Origin: Pseudoflavonifractor sp964504285
Lineage (GTDB): Bacteria > Bacillota > Clostridia > Oscillospirales > Oscillospiraceae
Reading direction: 5' to 3'
Assembly (NCBI GenBank): GCA_964504285.1
Contig: CAZDDZ010000088.1
Location: forward strand, 1 to 10,508
Length of the DNA stretch: 10,508 bases
The stretch's first letter is position 1. The number at the start of each line of letters is the position of its first letter. This document shows, piece after piece, positions 1 through 6,283 of the stretch. The notes under the pieces were generated by a model, which did no database searches, had not been told where the DNA came from, and saw nothing but the letters and a program-made list of their open reading frames with translations. The position numbers were made by a program, and so were the translations under genes.

Positions 1-57
1 CGGGCGGCTTGCGTGGGTTGCCGCCCTGCGCTTTTTCGCTCCGCTCCGTCGTTAGCA

Positions 58-216
58 CCCCTATGCGCCTACGCTCGCGCTTCTGTGTCACGCTCCCGTT
101 GGGCGCATTACGGGTCGATAAACCGTCACTACGCGAAAAATGCCTTGGGCTTCGCCCAACTGTTTTTTCATCTCCGTGCCGTCTTATCTCCCCTATGCGC
201 CTACGGGAGCGCTTCT
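58..216. repeat. Non-coding region with direct and inverted repeats downstream of glpK
   Basis: No convincing gene lies in bases 1-215. A 16-base word, CCCCTATGCGCCTACG, occurs at 58-73 and again at 190-205; after three mismatches both copies continue with GCGCTTCT, giving a direct repeat of about 27 bases. In addition, 91-108 is nearly the reverse complement of 195-211 (CGCTCCCG at 91-98 against CGGGAGCG at 204-211, then GGGCGCAT against ATGCGCC), so the segment could fold into a long hairpin with a smaller hairpin at 145-159 inside it. A further stem, GGGCGGC at 2-8 with GCCGCCC at 20-26, sits at the window edge. This may be a decayed intergenic repeat or the tail of a plus-strand gene outside the window. 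The open frames crossing it have no recognisable content. Confidence 0.5.
136..168. terminator. Bidirectional intrinsic terminator after glpK
   Basis: The perfect 6-bp stem TTGGGC/GCCCAA (145-150 with 154-159) has a 3-base loop. On the plus strand it is followed within a few bases by six T (163-168). On the minus strand, four bases after the stem, come five T (complement of 136-140). It lies 57 bases past the glpK stop, so it is the likely end of the glp transcript, and it may also terminate a plus-strand gene to the left of the window. The short stem makes the strength uncertain. Confidence 0.55.
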
Positions 217-1700
217 TATTTTGCCCACCCCAGGCTGTGTCCCACGGCCTTGTGCCAGCCTGCCATCCGCGTCTCCCGGCACTCGGGTTCCATTTTAGGC
301 TCATAGGTGGTGTCGCAGACCCAGAGGGACTTGATTTCCTGCCGGTTTTTCCACACACCGGTGGAAAGTCCGGCTAAGTAGGCGCAGCCAAGCGCCGTGG
401 TCTCCCGAATCATGGGGCGGCGCACGGAGCGGCCCAGCAGATCGGACTGAAACTGCATGAGAAAGCTGTCTCGGCTGGCTCCGCCATCGGCCTTGAGCTC
501 CCGCATGGTTCGGCCGGTGTCCTGCTCCATGGCGCGCACCAGGTCGGTAACCTGATAGGCAATGGATTCCTGAGCGGCGCGGATAATGTGCTCTCGCTTG
601 GTGCCGCGGGTAATGCCCATAATGCACCCCCTGGCGTACATGTCCCAGTGGGGCGCGCCCAGCCCGGTAAAGGCGGGTACCAGATAGACGCCCCCCGTGT
701 CCTCCACCTTTTGCGCATAGTACTCCGCGTCCCGGCTCTCGGTGAGAAAGCGCATCTCGTCCCGCAGCCACTGAATAACCGCCCCGCCCACAAAGACGCT
801 GCCCTCCAGTGCATACTGCACCTTGCCATCCAGCCCAATGGCAATGGTGGTAATAAGACCGTTTTGGCTCTCACAGGGGGTGTCGCCGGTATTCATGAGC
901 AGGAAACAGCCGGTACCGTAAGTGTTCTTGGCATCCCCAGGCTCAAAGCAGGTCTGGCCGAACAGGGCGGCCTGCTGGTCGCCGGCAATGCCCGCAATGG
1001 GTACTCGGTCTCCCTGAATTTCGGTGTAGCCGTAAATTTCGCTGGAATTGCGTACCTGGGGCAGCATTGCCCGGGGAATATCCAGCGCAGAGAGGAGCGT
1101 GTCGTCCCAGCAGAGGTTGTGAATGTCGAAGAGCATGGTGCGGGAGGCATTGGTATAGTCGGTGACATGGACAGCCCCGCCGGTGAGCTTCCACAAAAGC
1201 CAGGTATCTACCGTGCCAAAGAGAATTTCTCCGCGCTCGGCCTTCTCCCGGGCGCCCTGCACATGGTCTAAAAGCCACTTGATTTTGGTGCCCGAGAAAT
1301 AGGCGTCGGGTACCAGGCCGGTGGTTTTTTTAATATATTCGCCCAAGCTGTCGGCAATGAGCCCATCCACAATGTCCGCCGTGCGGCGGCACTGCCAGAC
1401 AATGGCGTTGTGAATGGGTCTGCCCGTTTCCCGATCCCAGAGAATGGTGGTCTCCCGCTGATTGGTAATACCGATGGCCGCAATCTCCCCGGCTTCAATG
1501 CCGGACTGGGCAATGACCTCCATCATAACGGCGTACTGGCTGGACCAGATTTCCATGGCATCGTGCTCCACCCAGCCCTCCTTGGGATAAATCTGGGTGA
1601 CCTCCTTCTGTGCCAAACCCATAATATTTTGCTCGTGATCAAACAAAATAGCGCGGGAGCTGGTGGTGCCCTGGTCAAGGGCGAGAATATATTTGCCCAT
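216..1700 (-). CDS. glpK: Glycerol kinase GlpK
   Basis: Glycerol kinase (FGGY family) transfers phosphate from ATP to glycerol, giving sn-glycerol-3-phosphate in the cytoplasm. The protein is 494 residues, normal for the family. It shows the N-terminal phosphate motif DQGTTSSR (residues 9-16), the catalytic-Asp motif AGDQQAALFG (Asp about 241), and the C-terminal ATP-binding segment around GCAYLAGLSTGVW. The ATG at 1700 was chosen because AGGAGG lies 8 bases upstream; an in-frame ATG at 1739 directly abuts the previous stop and lacks such a site. It is the last gene of the glp operon, 39 bases after the DUF1667 gene. The residue equivalent to the HPr-phosphorylated His232 of enterococcal GlpK appears to be Glu (TEIQG in place of YHFYG), so PTS activation by that route is probably absent; this rests on an alignment by eye. 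Confidence 0.97.
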   Translation of the reverse strand: MGKYILALDQGTTSSRAILFDHEQNIMGLAQKEVTQIYPKEGWVEHDAMEIWSSQYAVMMEVIAQSGIEAGEIAAIGITNQRETTILWDRETGRPIHNAIVWQCRRTADIVDGLIADSLGEYIKKTTGLVPDAYFSGTKIKWLLDHVQGAREKAERGEILFGTVDTWLLWKLTGGAVHVTDYTNASRTMLFDIHNLCWDDTLLSALDIPRAMLPQVRNSSEIYGYTEIQGDRVPIAGIAGDQQAALFGQTCFEPGDAKNTYGTGCFLLMNTGDTPCESQNGLITTIAIGLDGKVQYALEGSVFVGGAVIQWLRDEMRFLTESRDAEYYAQKVEDTGGVYLVPAFTGLGAPHWDMYARGCIMGITRGTKREHIIRAAQESIAYQVTDLVRAMEQDTGRTMRELKADGGASRDSFLMQFQSDLLGRSVRRPMIRETTALGCAYLAGLSTGVWKNRQEIKSLWVCDTTYEPKMEPECRETRMAGWHKAVGHSLGWAK

Positions 1701-1739
1701 CAATAACGCCTCCTGATTGTGTATATAGCGCGGGTTCAT

Positions 1740-2084
1740 CTACCGCCCGGCAGTTGCTATGAAATTTGCCCCGGTGCCGCAAATATTTTCCGCCACAACC
1801 TGCCCCGGTTTCACGGGGGCGGTTAAGGTTACGGTGTCCAAAAGGGCCATGGCGGACAAAATCAGCCCCTTGGAAATGGGTCTGTCGGTCTTGACGGGGC
1901 AGCGGGGATGGGCTCCGCCGGTCACACGGACGGTGGAGGTAATCACCCGAGTGGGGTTTGTTAGTTCTATTTTACCATATTCCGCCCCTCTTGGACAGCC
2001 GTTTCCCGTGACAAGATAATCCTGCTCCTCGTCCACCCGCAGATGGCAGCCCTTGGGGCAGACAATGCAGATAAGCTCTTTCAT
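1740..2084 (-). CDS. DUF1667 cysteine-rich protein of the glp operon
   Basis: A 114-residue protein of the DUF1667 family, which in clostridia is habitually encoded with GlpA-like and NAD/FAD oxidoreductase genes. The N-terminus carries CIVCPKGCHL (a CxxCxxxC pattern, residues 5-12) and a further conserved cysteine in GNGCPRG near residue 28. The CPVKTDRPI segment follows. The cysteine pattern suggests metal or iron-sulfur binding, but that is inference and the biochemical role is not known to me. The start at 2084 was chosen because the family motif begins at once (MKELICIVCPKGC) and AAAGGG lies 11 bases upstream; the 64 residues in front of it in the same frame overlap the preceding gene and look non-native. 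The gene sits 34 bases after the GlpB-like gene and 39 bases before glpK, in the same transcript. It probably acts as a small electron-transfer or assembly partner of the dehydrogenase. Confidence 0.88.
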   Translation of the reverse strand: MKELICIVCPKGCHLRVDEEQDYLVTGNGCPRGAEYGKIELTNPTRVITSTVRVTGGAHPRCPVKTDRPISKGLILSAMALLDTVTLTAPVKPGQVVAENICGTGANFIATAGR

Positions 2085-2118
2085 AAAATGGTCATCCCTT
2101 TCTCTCGCCAAGCCGAAC

Positions 2119-3369
2119 CTATGCTTCCCGCACCGACACGGTAATTTCACCCCTCGCCCGCTCCAGCAGCGTACGGGGCAGGGTAATCCGCTCCATCTCC
2201 CCGGGGGCCAGGTGCTCACGGGTAAATTTGGCAAGTTGAGTGTCCTCGCAGGTAACCGTAATTTCACTGCACCCATACACCCGGTTAACCCGGAAAAAAA
2301 GGTCGCAGGCTATTTCCACCAGTGCGGGCCGAATGCGCTGGGGCACCGTATAGCTTACCCCGTCGCCGTTTCGCACGGTCAGGGCAGGCATGTCTCCGCC
2401 CTGCCCCTTCAAAACATATTGAACCGCCGCAAGACCCGCCCGCCGACTTTCGGCGGTGACGAAATCCACCAAATCATGGACATGCGCCACGTTTCCGCAG
2501 GCAAACACCCCGGGCAGACTGGTTTCGGTATTTTCAAATACGGCCGCCCCGCCGGTGCGGGGGTCAATCTCAATGCCCGCCTGACGGGTCAGCTCGTTTT
2601 CCGGAATCAGCCCTACCGACAAAAGCAGGGTATCGCAGTCAAAAACCAGCTCGGTGCCGGGAATGGGGCGGCGGCTTCCGTCCACCTGAGAGACCAGCAC
2701 CTGCTCCACACGATCTCTGCCACGAATGTCGGTGACCGTGTGGGAGAGATAGAGGGGAATATCGTAGTCCTCCAAACATTGGACAATGTTGCGCGTTAGC
2801 CCGCCGGAGTAGGGGAGCACCTCCACGCAGGCGAGCACCTTGGCGCCCTCCAGCGTCATGCGCCGCGCCATGATGAGACCAATGTCCCCGCTGCCCAAAA
2901 TGACCACCCGCTTGCCGGGCATCCGCCCCTCTAAGTTGACATAACGCTGGGCGGCCCCGGCGGTGTATACACCCGCCGGCCGTGTGCCGGGGATGGCGAT
3001 GGCGCCCCGGGTGCGCTCCCGGCAGCCCATGGCCAGAATAATGCTCTTGGCCGCCTCCACCCGGTAGCCGGTATCCCTGCCCACCATATGTACCCGGCGG
3101 TCTGGGGTAATCTCCAGCGTCATAGTGTCCGGCCGTACCTCCACCCCGGTTTGACCCAGCAGATTAATAAACCGCCCGGCATACTCCGGGCCGGTCAGCT
3201 CCTCTTTAAAGTAGTGCAGCCCAAAGCCGTTGTGAATGCACTGGTTCAAGATTCCCCCCAGCTCCCCATCCCGTTCCACAACCAAAATGGAGCGCAGTCC
3301 GCCGTCCCAGGCGGCGCAGGCGGCGGCAAGACCGGCGGGGCCGCCCCCCACCACAATCAGGTCATACAT
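2119..3369 (-). CDS. GlpB-like NAD(P)/FAD-dependent oxidoreductase
   Basis: A 416-residue pyridine-nucleotide-disulfide-type flavoprotein. It has an N-terminal FAD dinucleotide fold (VVGGGPAG, residues 6-13), the family signature GGILNQCIHNGFGLHYF (about 39-54), a second dinucleotide fold for NAD(P)H (ILGSGDIG, 157-164) and the distal FAD-contact motif FACGNVAHVHD (about 289-299). The last 85 residues or so form an extra domain. There is no CxxC redox pair, unlike glutathione reductase. The start at 3369 is preceded by GGGAGG 8 bases upstream and overlaps the stop of the GlpA-like gene by 8 bases, which implies translational coupling and a fixed subunit ratio. It probably passes electrons between the glycerol-3-phosphate dehydrogenase subunit and NAD(H) or another carrier. 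The name GlpB is by context rather than by close similarity to E. coli GlpB. Confidence 0.88.
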   Translation of the reverse strand: MYDLIVVGGGPAGLAAACAAWDGGLRSILVVERDGELGGILNQCIHNGFGLHYFKEELTGPEYAGRFINLLGQTGVEVRPDTMTLEITPDRRVHMVGRDTGYRVEAAKSIILAMGCRERTRGAIAIPGTRPAGVYTAGAAQRYVNLEGRMPGKRVVILGSGDIGLIMARRMTLEGAKVLACVEVLPYSGGLTRNIVQCLEDYDIPLYLSHTVTDIRGRDRVEQVLVSQVDGSRRPIPGTELVFDCDTLLLSVGLIPENELTRQAGIEIDPRTGGAAVFENTETSLPGVFACGNVAHVHDLVDFVTAESRRAGLAAVQYVLKGQGGDMPALTVRNGDGVSYTVPQRIRPALVEIACDLFFRVNRVYGCSEITVTCEDTQLAKFTREHLAPGEMERITLPRTLLERARGEITVSVREA

Positions 3370-4804
3370 ATCGCTGTCCTCCCTTGGTCTGGCCAAAAAG
3401 CATTTGGCTGTTTGCCCGCTCCTGTGGAATTTGGTCGGGGGTCAAACCCAGTTCGCGGCAGAGAATTTCCACAATGCGGGGGGCGCAGAACCCGCCCTGG
3501 CAGCGCCCCATGCCCGCACCCACTCGCCGCTTGACCCCGTCCACCGAGCGGGGCGGAATGGGGCTATTCAGCGCGGCTAAAATCTCCCCCTCGGTGACGG
3601 TTTCACACCGGCAGATAACCCTTCCGTAGGCAGGGCTTTCGGCCACCAGCGCTGCCTTTTGGGCGGGGGACAGGCCATGAAAGCGGACACGCCTCCGCGT
3701 ACTGATAAAATGCTGCTTGGGCGTCAGTGCCAGTCCCGCCCGCGCCATCAGTCCCGCGGCATATTCTGCGATGGCGGGCGCCGCCGACAGGCCAGGGGAG
3801 CAAATGCCGGCCAGGTCAAAAAAGCCGGGTGCGCCATCGGCTTCCCCAATAATAAAATCCCCGCCGTCGGCGTGCGCGCGTACCCCGGCAAAATTGCGGA
3901 TGGACGAACGGAAATCAATACCGGGTGCTGATTTTTGGGCAGTTTCCCGCACAAAGGAAAGACCACCCGCGGTGGTGGCGGTATTTTCCCCCGTCACCGC
4001 CTCGGCGTTGGGGCCCACAATTAAATTGCCGTGAACGGTGGGGGCCACCAGTACCCCCTTGCCCTGCTGGTTTGGGCACTGGAACATGACCCGGCCCACC
4101 CGTTCGCCCTCACACTTATCCAGCAGATAATATTGCCCCCGGCTGGGATAGATGGAAAAGGTGTGGGGGGCAGCCAAGTCGTGGATTTTGTCGGCAAAGA
4201 CTCCGGCGGCGTTGACCACAAAGCGGCCTTCAAAGACTCTGCCGGGGGTCTCTACCCGCCAGCCGCCCGCTATGCCCCCAATGGCGGTGACGGGACTTTC
4301 CAGGTGTATCTCCGCGCCGTTGCGTACCGCTGTTTCGGCCAGAGCCAGGCAATATTCCCACGGGGAGCAAATGGCGGCAGTGGGGGCGTGGAGCGCAGCC
4401 AGCACAGCGGGGGAAAGGTTTGGCTCCATGGCGCGCGCCTCGTCCCCGGTAAGGAGCGCCAGTCCGGTCACGCCGTTAGAATGCCCCCGGCGCAGGAGCC
4501 CGGCCAGGGTGTCCCGCTCCTCCTCCGTAAAGGCCAGCACCAGAGAGCCAATCTGCCGATACGGTACATCCAGGGCGGCGCAAAGCTCCCCGGCCAGTGC
4601 CACACCCCGGACGTTGAGCCGTGCCATCAGACTGCCCGGCTCCGGGTCGTACCCTGCGTGGAGAATGGCGGAGTTTGCCTTGGTGGCTCCGGTAGCCACG
4701 TCGTTTTCCCTCTCCAGCACCGCCACACTCAGGTGATATTTAGATAGCTCGTAGGCCATCGCCGCCCCCGTAATTCCACAGCCGATGATTAATACGTCGT
4801 ACAC
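3362..4804 (-). CDS. glpA: GlpA-like FAD-dependent glycerol-3-phosphate dehydrogenase with [2Fe-2S] domain
   Basis: A 480-residue flavoprotein of the DAO/GlpA family that probably oxidises sn-glycerol-3-phosphate to dihydroxyacetone phosphate. The FAD fold is at the very N-terminus (LIIGCGITGAA, residues 5-15), followed by the ATGATKANSAILHAGYD stretch typical of the family. The C-terminal BFD-like [2Fe-2S] domain has four cysteines: CRC at about 398-400 and CQGGFC at about 435-440. The start is a GTG at 4804 with GGGAGG 8 bases upstream, which puts the dinucleotide fold two residues in. The hydrophobic extension readable further upstream overlaps the terminator hairpin and is not believed. 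It is the first gene behind the GlpP-type attenuator, and its stop overlaps the next start. It has no membrane segment; soluble or peripheral location is inferred. L-2-hydroxyglutarate-oxidase-like paralogues share the fold, but the operon favours the glycerol-3-phosphate role. Confidence 0.9.
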   Translation of the reverse strand: MYDVLIIGCGITGAAMAYELSKYHLSVAVLERENDVATGATKANSAILHAGYDPEPGSLMARLNVRGVALAGELCAALDVPYRQIGSLVLAFTEEERDTLAGLLRRGHSNGVTGLALLTGDEARAMEPNLSPAVLAALHAPTAAICSPWEYCLALAETAVRNGAEIHLESPVTAIGGIAGGWRVETPGRVFEGRFVVNAAGVFADKIHDLAAPHTFSIYPSRGQYYLLDKCEGERVGRVMFQCPNQQGKGVLVAPTVHGNLIVGPNAEAVTGENTATTAGGLSFVRETAQKSAPGIDFRSSIRNFAGVRAHADGGDFIIGEADGAPGFFDLAGICSPGLSAAPAIAEYAAGLMARAGLALTPKQHFISTRRRVRFHGLSPAQKAALVAESPAYGRVICRCETVTEGEILAALNSPIPPRSVDGVKRRVGAGMGRCQGGFCAPRIVEILCRELGLTPDQIPQERANSQMLFGQTKGGQRYV

Positions 4805-4863
4805 TAAAATTCCCTCCCGCACTTTCAGCCTGACTAAGGCTATAAAAGCCAATAATAAAAAAC

Positions 4864-4906
4864 AAAAAAGCACGACAAACCAGGCCTTGCGGCCGGTCTA
4901 TCGCGC
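4864..4906 (-). terminator. Leader attenuator (GlpP-type) in front of glpA
   Basis: Read on the minus strand, the 5' arm (4906-4891) and 3' arm (4886-4870) form about 16 pairs with several G-U pairs and one bulge, closed by a GCAA tetraloop (4890-4887). Six T (4869-4864) follow directly, and after one G the T-rich run continues. It lies between the promoter at 4952-4980 and the GTG at 4804, so unregulated transcripts should stop before glpA. In Bacillus subtilis GlpP, with glycerol-3-phosphate, prevents termination at such leader hairpins; the adjacent glpP gene makes the same control likely here. A weak alternative stem (4922-4918 with 4908-4904) shares bases with the foot of the hairpin and might be the antiterminated form. 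Confidence 0.88.
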
Positions 4907-4951
4907 TCTCAAATCTCAAGCGAATATTTATTTCTTGTTCAGACACGCTCT

Positions 4952-4980
4952 AGTATAGCAGGTTTTGTTCGCCCGTGCAA
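4952..4980 (-). promoter_or_regulatory. Sigma-A promoter of the glpA-B-DUF1667-glpK operon
   Basis: On the minus strand TTGCAC (4980-4975) and TATACT (4957-4952) are separated by exactly 17 bases, close to the sigma-A consensus. The -35 box begins 3 bases after the glpP stop codon. The expected start near 4945 gives a leader of roughly 140 bases that contains the attenuator. No catabolite-response element was recognised by eye. Confidence 0.8.
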
Positions 4981-4983
4981 GGG

Positions 4984-5553
4984 TTACAAAAACCAAATTT
5001 CCTCCTTGGTGGAGGAAACCGCCACCGCCCCGGCGGAGAGGGCAGCGGTCACGTCCTCCTTGTCAGCGATCAGCCCCCCGGCGATAAAGGGCTTGCGGAT
5101 TACATCGGAGAGCTGGCGCAGCACCTTGGGCATGGCGCCGGGAAGCACCTCCACCAGGTCGCAGGTGTCCTGCTCCAATTGCTTGCGCAGGCTCTCCAGT
5201 GCCAAAGAATCCAGCAGAAAAAAGCGCTGGAGAGAAATTAAGCCCAGGCTCTTGGCCTTTTTGGCAAGCTGCGGGCGGGTGGTGATAATGCCGTCGGCCT
5301 GTGTGGCGCGGGCAATGAACTCCACCGACACGTCACGCTGGGCAAGCCCCTCCACCAAATCCAGATGCACCAGCGCCAGCTTGCCCGCAGCCTTAATTTG
5401 TGCCACCAGTTCGGCAATGGAGAGCACGCTGCCATAGAGCAGGAACACAGCCCCGCATTGGGAACACAGTGCCCGCTCTAAGCCTTGGTCGTCCTTTACC
5501 GAGGCTGCCACCGGGCAGTCGTACAGGGCGTTTAAAAAGTCATTGACCATCAT
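4984..5553 (-). CDS. glpP: Glycerol-3-phosphate-responsive antiterminator GlpP
   Basis: A 189-residue cytoplasmic regulator that, in Bacillus, binds leader RNA of glp genes when glycerol-3-phosphate is present and allows transcription past a terminator. The family motifs are all visible in order: HLDLVEGL (63-70), DGIITT (87-92), VEVLPGAMP (134-142), AGGLI (158-162) and the C-terminal AVSSTKEEIW (178-187). The pattern fits the TIM-barrel-like fold, with the phosphate site expected in the glycine-rich loops. The start is one of the tandem ATGs at 5553/5550, with AAGGGGG 10 bases upstream; a TTG at 5583 lies in frame but has no comparable site. The gene directly precedes the attenuated operon it should control, and it has no terminator of its own before that promoter, so read-through from glpP would meet the same attenuator. 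Confidence 0.95.
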   Translation of the reverse strand: MMVNDFLNALYDCPVAASVKDDQGLERALCSQCGAVFLLYGSVLSIAELVAQIKAAGKLALVHLDLVEGLAQRDVSVEFIARATQADGIITTRPQLAKKAKSLGLISLQRFFLLDSLALESLRKQLEQDTCDLVEVLPGAMPKVLRQLSDVIRKPFIAGGLIADKEDVTAALSAGAVAVSSTKEEIWFL

Positions 5554-5633
5554 AGCAGGTATGCCCCCTTGATGTGTTGCCAAGTCGTTTTCTGCGGCGT
5601 TGGCGAAAATTTGTCCGGCTGCATCGGGTTTGG

Positions 5634-5688
5634 ATTATACTGGTCAGGCTATGGTTACAAGCATAGGGGAGCAGCCCCGCTTTGTCAA
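5634..5688 (-). promoter_or_regulatory. Promoter region of glpP
   Basis: On the minus strand a perfect TTGACA (5688-5683) is followed after 17 bases by TATGCT (5665-5660). A second, perfect TATAAT lies at 5639-5634 with only a poor -35 candidate (TTGTAA, 15-base spacing). Either could serve. The -35 box is 2 bases from the -35 of the divergent plus-strand promoter, so the two polymerases would compete for this site. Confidence 0.6.
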
Positions 5689-5690
5689 GG

Positions 5691-5719
5691 TTGCGCCTGG
5701 GTAATATCGGCGTTATAAT
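5691..5719 (+). promoter_or_regulatory. Promoter of the SprT-like gene
   Basis: TTGCGC (5691-5696) and a perfect TATAAT (5714-5719) are separated by 17 bases. The predicted start is about 20 bases before the ATG at 5746, giving a short leader with AGGGGGG 7 bases before the start codon. No other good promoter is seen before the kinase and acetyltransferase genes, so this promoter may drive all three. Confidence 0.7.
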
Positions 5720-5745
5720 AATGAAAAAATCAGGGGGGTGGCAAT

Positions 5746-6237
5746 ATGGATGTGGACGGGCTTCTGAAGGAGGTCATTGCACAGGCAAAGGCGGCGGGTA
5801 TTCCGGTGTCGCATGCCATTCGTCCCCATGTAACCCTCAATACCCGGGCGGTGGCGCGGTTTGGCTGCTGCGCCCGACGGGGCGAAACCTATTATATCGA
5901 AATTTCTGCCCGACTCCCGGCAGCGGGGGAGCGTGTCGTGCGGGAAACCCTGGCCCACGAGGTGCTTCACACCTGCCGGGGCTGCCGTAATCACGGTGAC
6001 CGCTGGAAGGCTTACGCCGCCAGGATGAGCGCCGCCTACGGCTACCAAATCGCCCGTACCGGCACATGGGAGGCCATGGGTCTGCCCAACCAGAAGCCGG
6101 TGAACTATTTGCTGACCTGCCAGCAGTGCGGATTGGAAATCCCCCGCACCCGGGCCTCGGCCCTGGTGCAGCACCCGGAGCGGTACCGCTGCCGCTGCGG
6201 AGGCTTGCTTTTTCTGACCGATCCCCCTGCGCTTTGA
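5746..6237 (+). CDS. SprT-like zinc metallopeptidase
   Basis: A 163-residue protein of the SprT-like family. The gluzincin-type motif AHEVLH (HExxH, residues 71-75) is followed by His83 in RNHGDRW, matching the three-histidine zinc site of SprT/Spartan proteins. The C-terminal third carries a zinc-ribbon pattern, CQQC (125-128) and CRC (149-151). The total length is typical for bacterial SprT. There is no signal peptide or membrane segment, so it is cytoplasmic. Eukaryotic SPRTN degrades DNA-protein crosslinks; the bacterial role is less clear, so a DNA-repair function here is only an inference. The ATG is supported by AGGGGGG 7 bases upstream. It is first in a plus-strand group with the histidine kinase, 46 bases further on. 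Confidence 0.88.
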   Translation: MDVDGLLKEVIAQAKAAGIPVSHAIRPHVTLNTRAVARFGCCARRGETYYIEISARLPAAGERVVRETLAHEVLHTCRGCRNHGDRWKAYAARMSAAYGYQIARTGTWEAMGLPNQKPVNYLLTCQQCGLEIPRTRASALVQHPERYRCRCGGLLFLTDPPAL

Positions 6238-6255
6238 AGGGGGGCAGCATTTTTT
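6223..6255 (+). terminator. Weak possible terminator at the end of the SprT-like gene
   Basis: CCCCCT (6223-6228) can pair with AGGGGG (6238-6243) around a 9-base loop that includes the stop codon, and six T follow at 6250-6255. The T-run is six bases away from the stem, which is poor spacing. It may give partial attenuation before the kinase gene, or be meaningless. Confidence 0.25.
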
Positions 6256-6283
6256 CGTTGCCAAAAGAAATGGGGGGAATTTT

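Noticed and set aside
58..216. CRISPR-like repeat-spacer structure
   Set aside because: Only two imperfect copies about 132 bases apart; no regular spacing and no cas gene.
2085..2276. 64-residue extension in front of the DUF1667 protein
   Set aside because: It overlaps the end of the GlpB-like gene in another frame, has no family similarity, and the conserved start MKELICIVCPKGC lies at 2084.
4805..4873. N-terminal extension of the GlpA-like frame that looks like a hydrophobic membrane segment
   Set aside because: It is translated from the attenuator stem and T-rich tract, and the GTG at 4804 has a strong ribosome site and places the FAD motif at the normal position.
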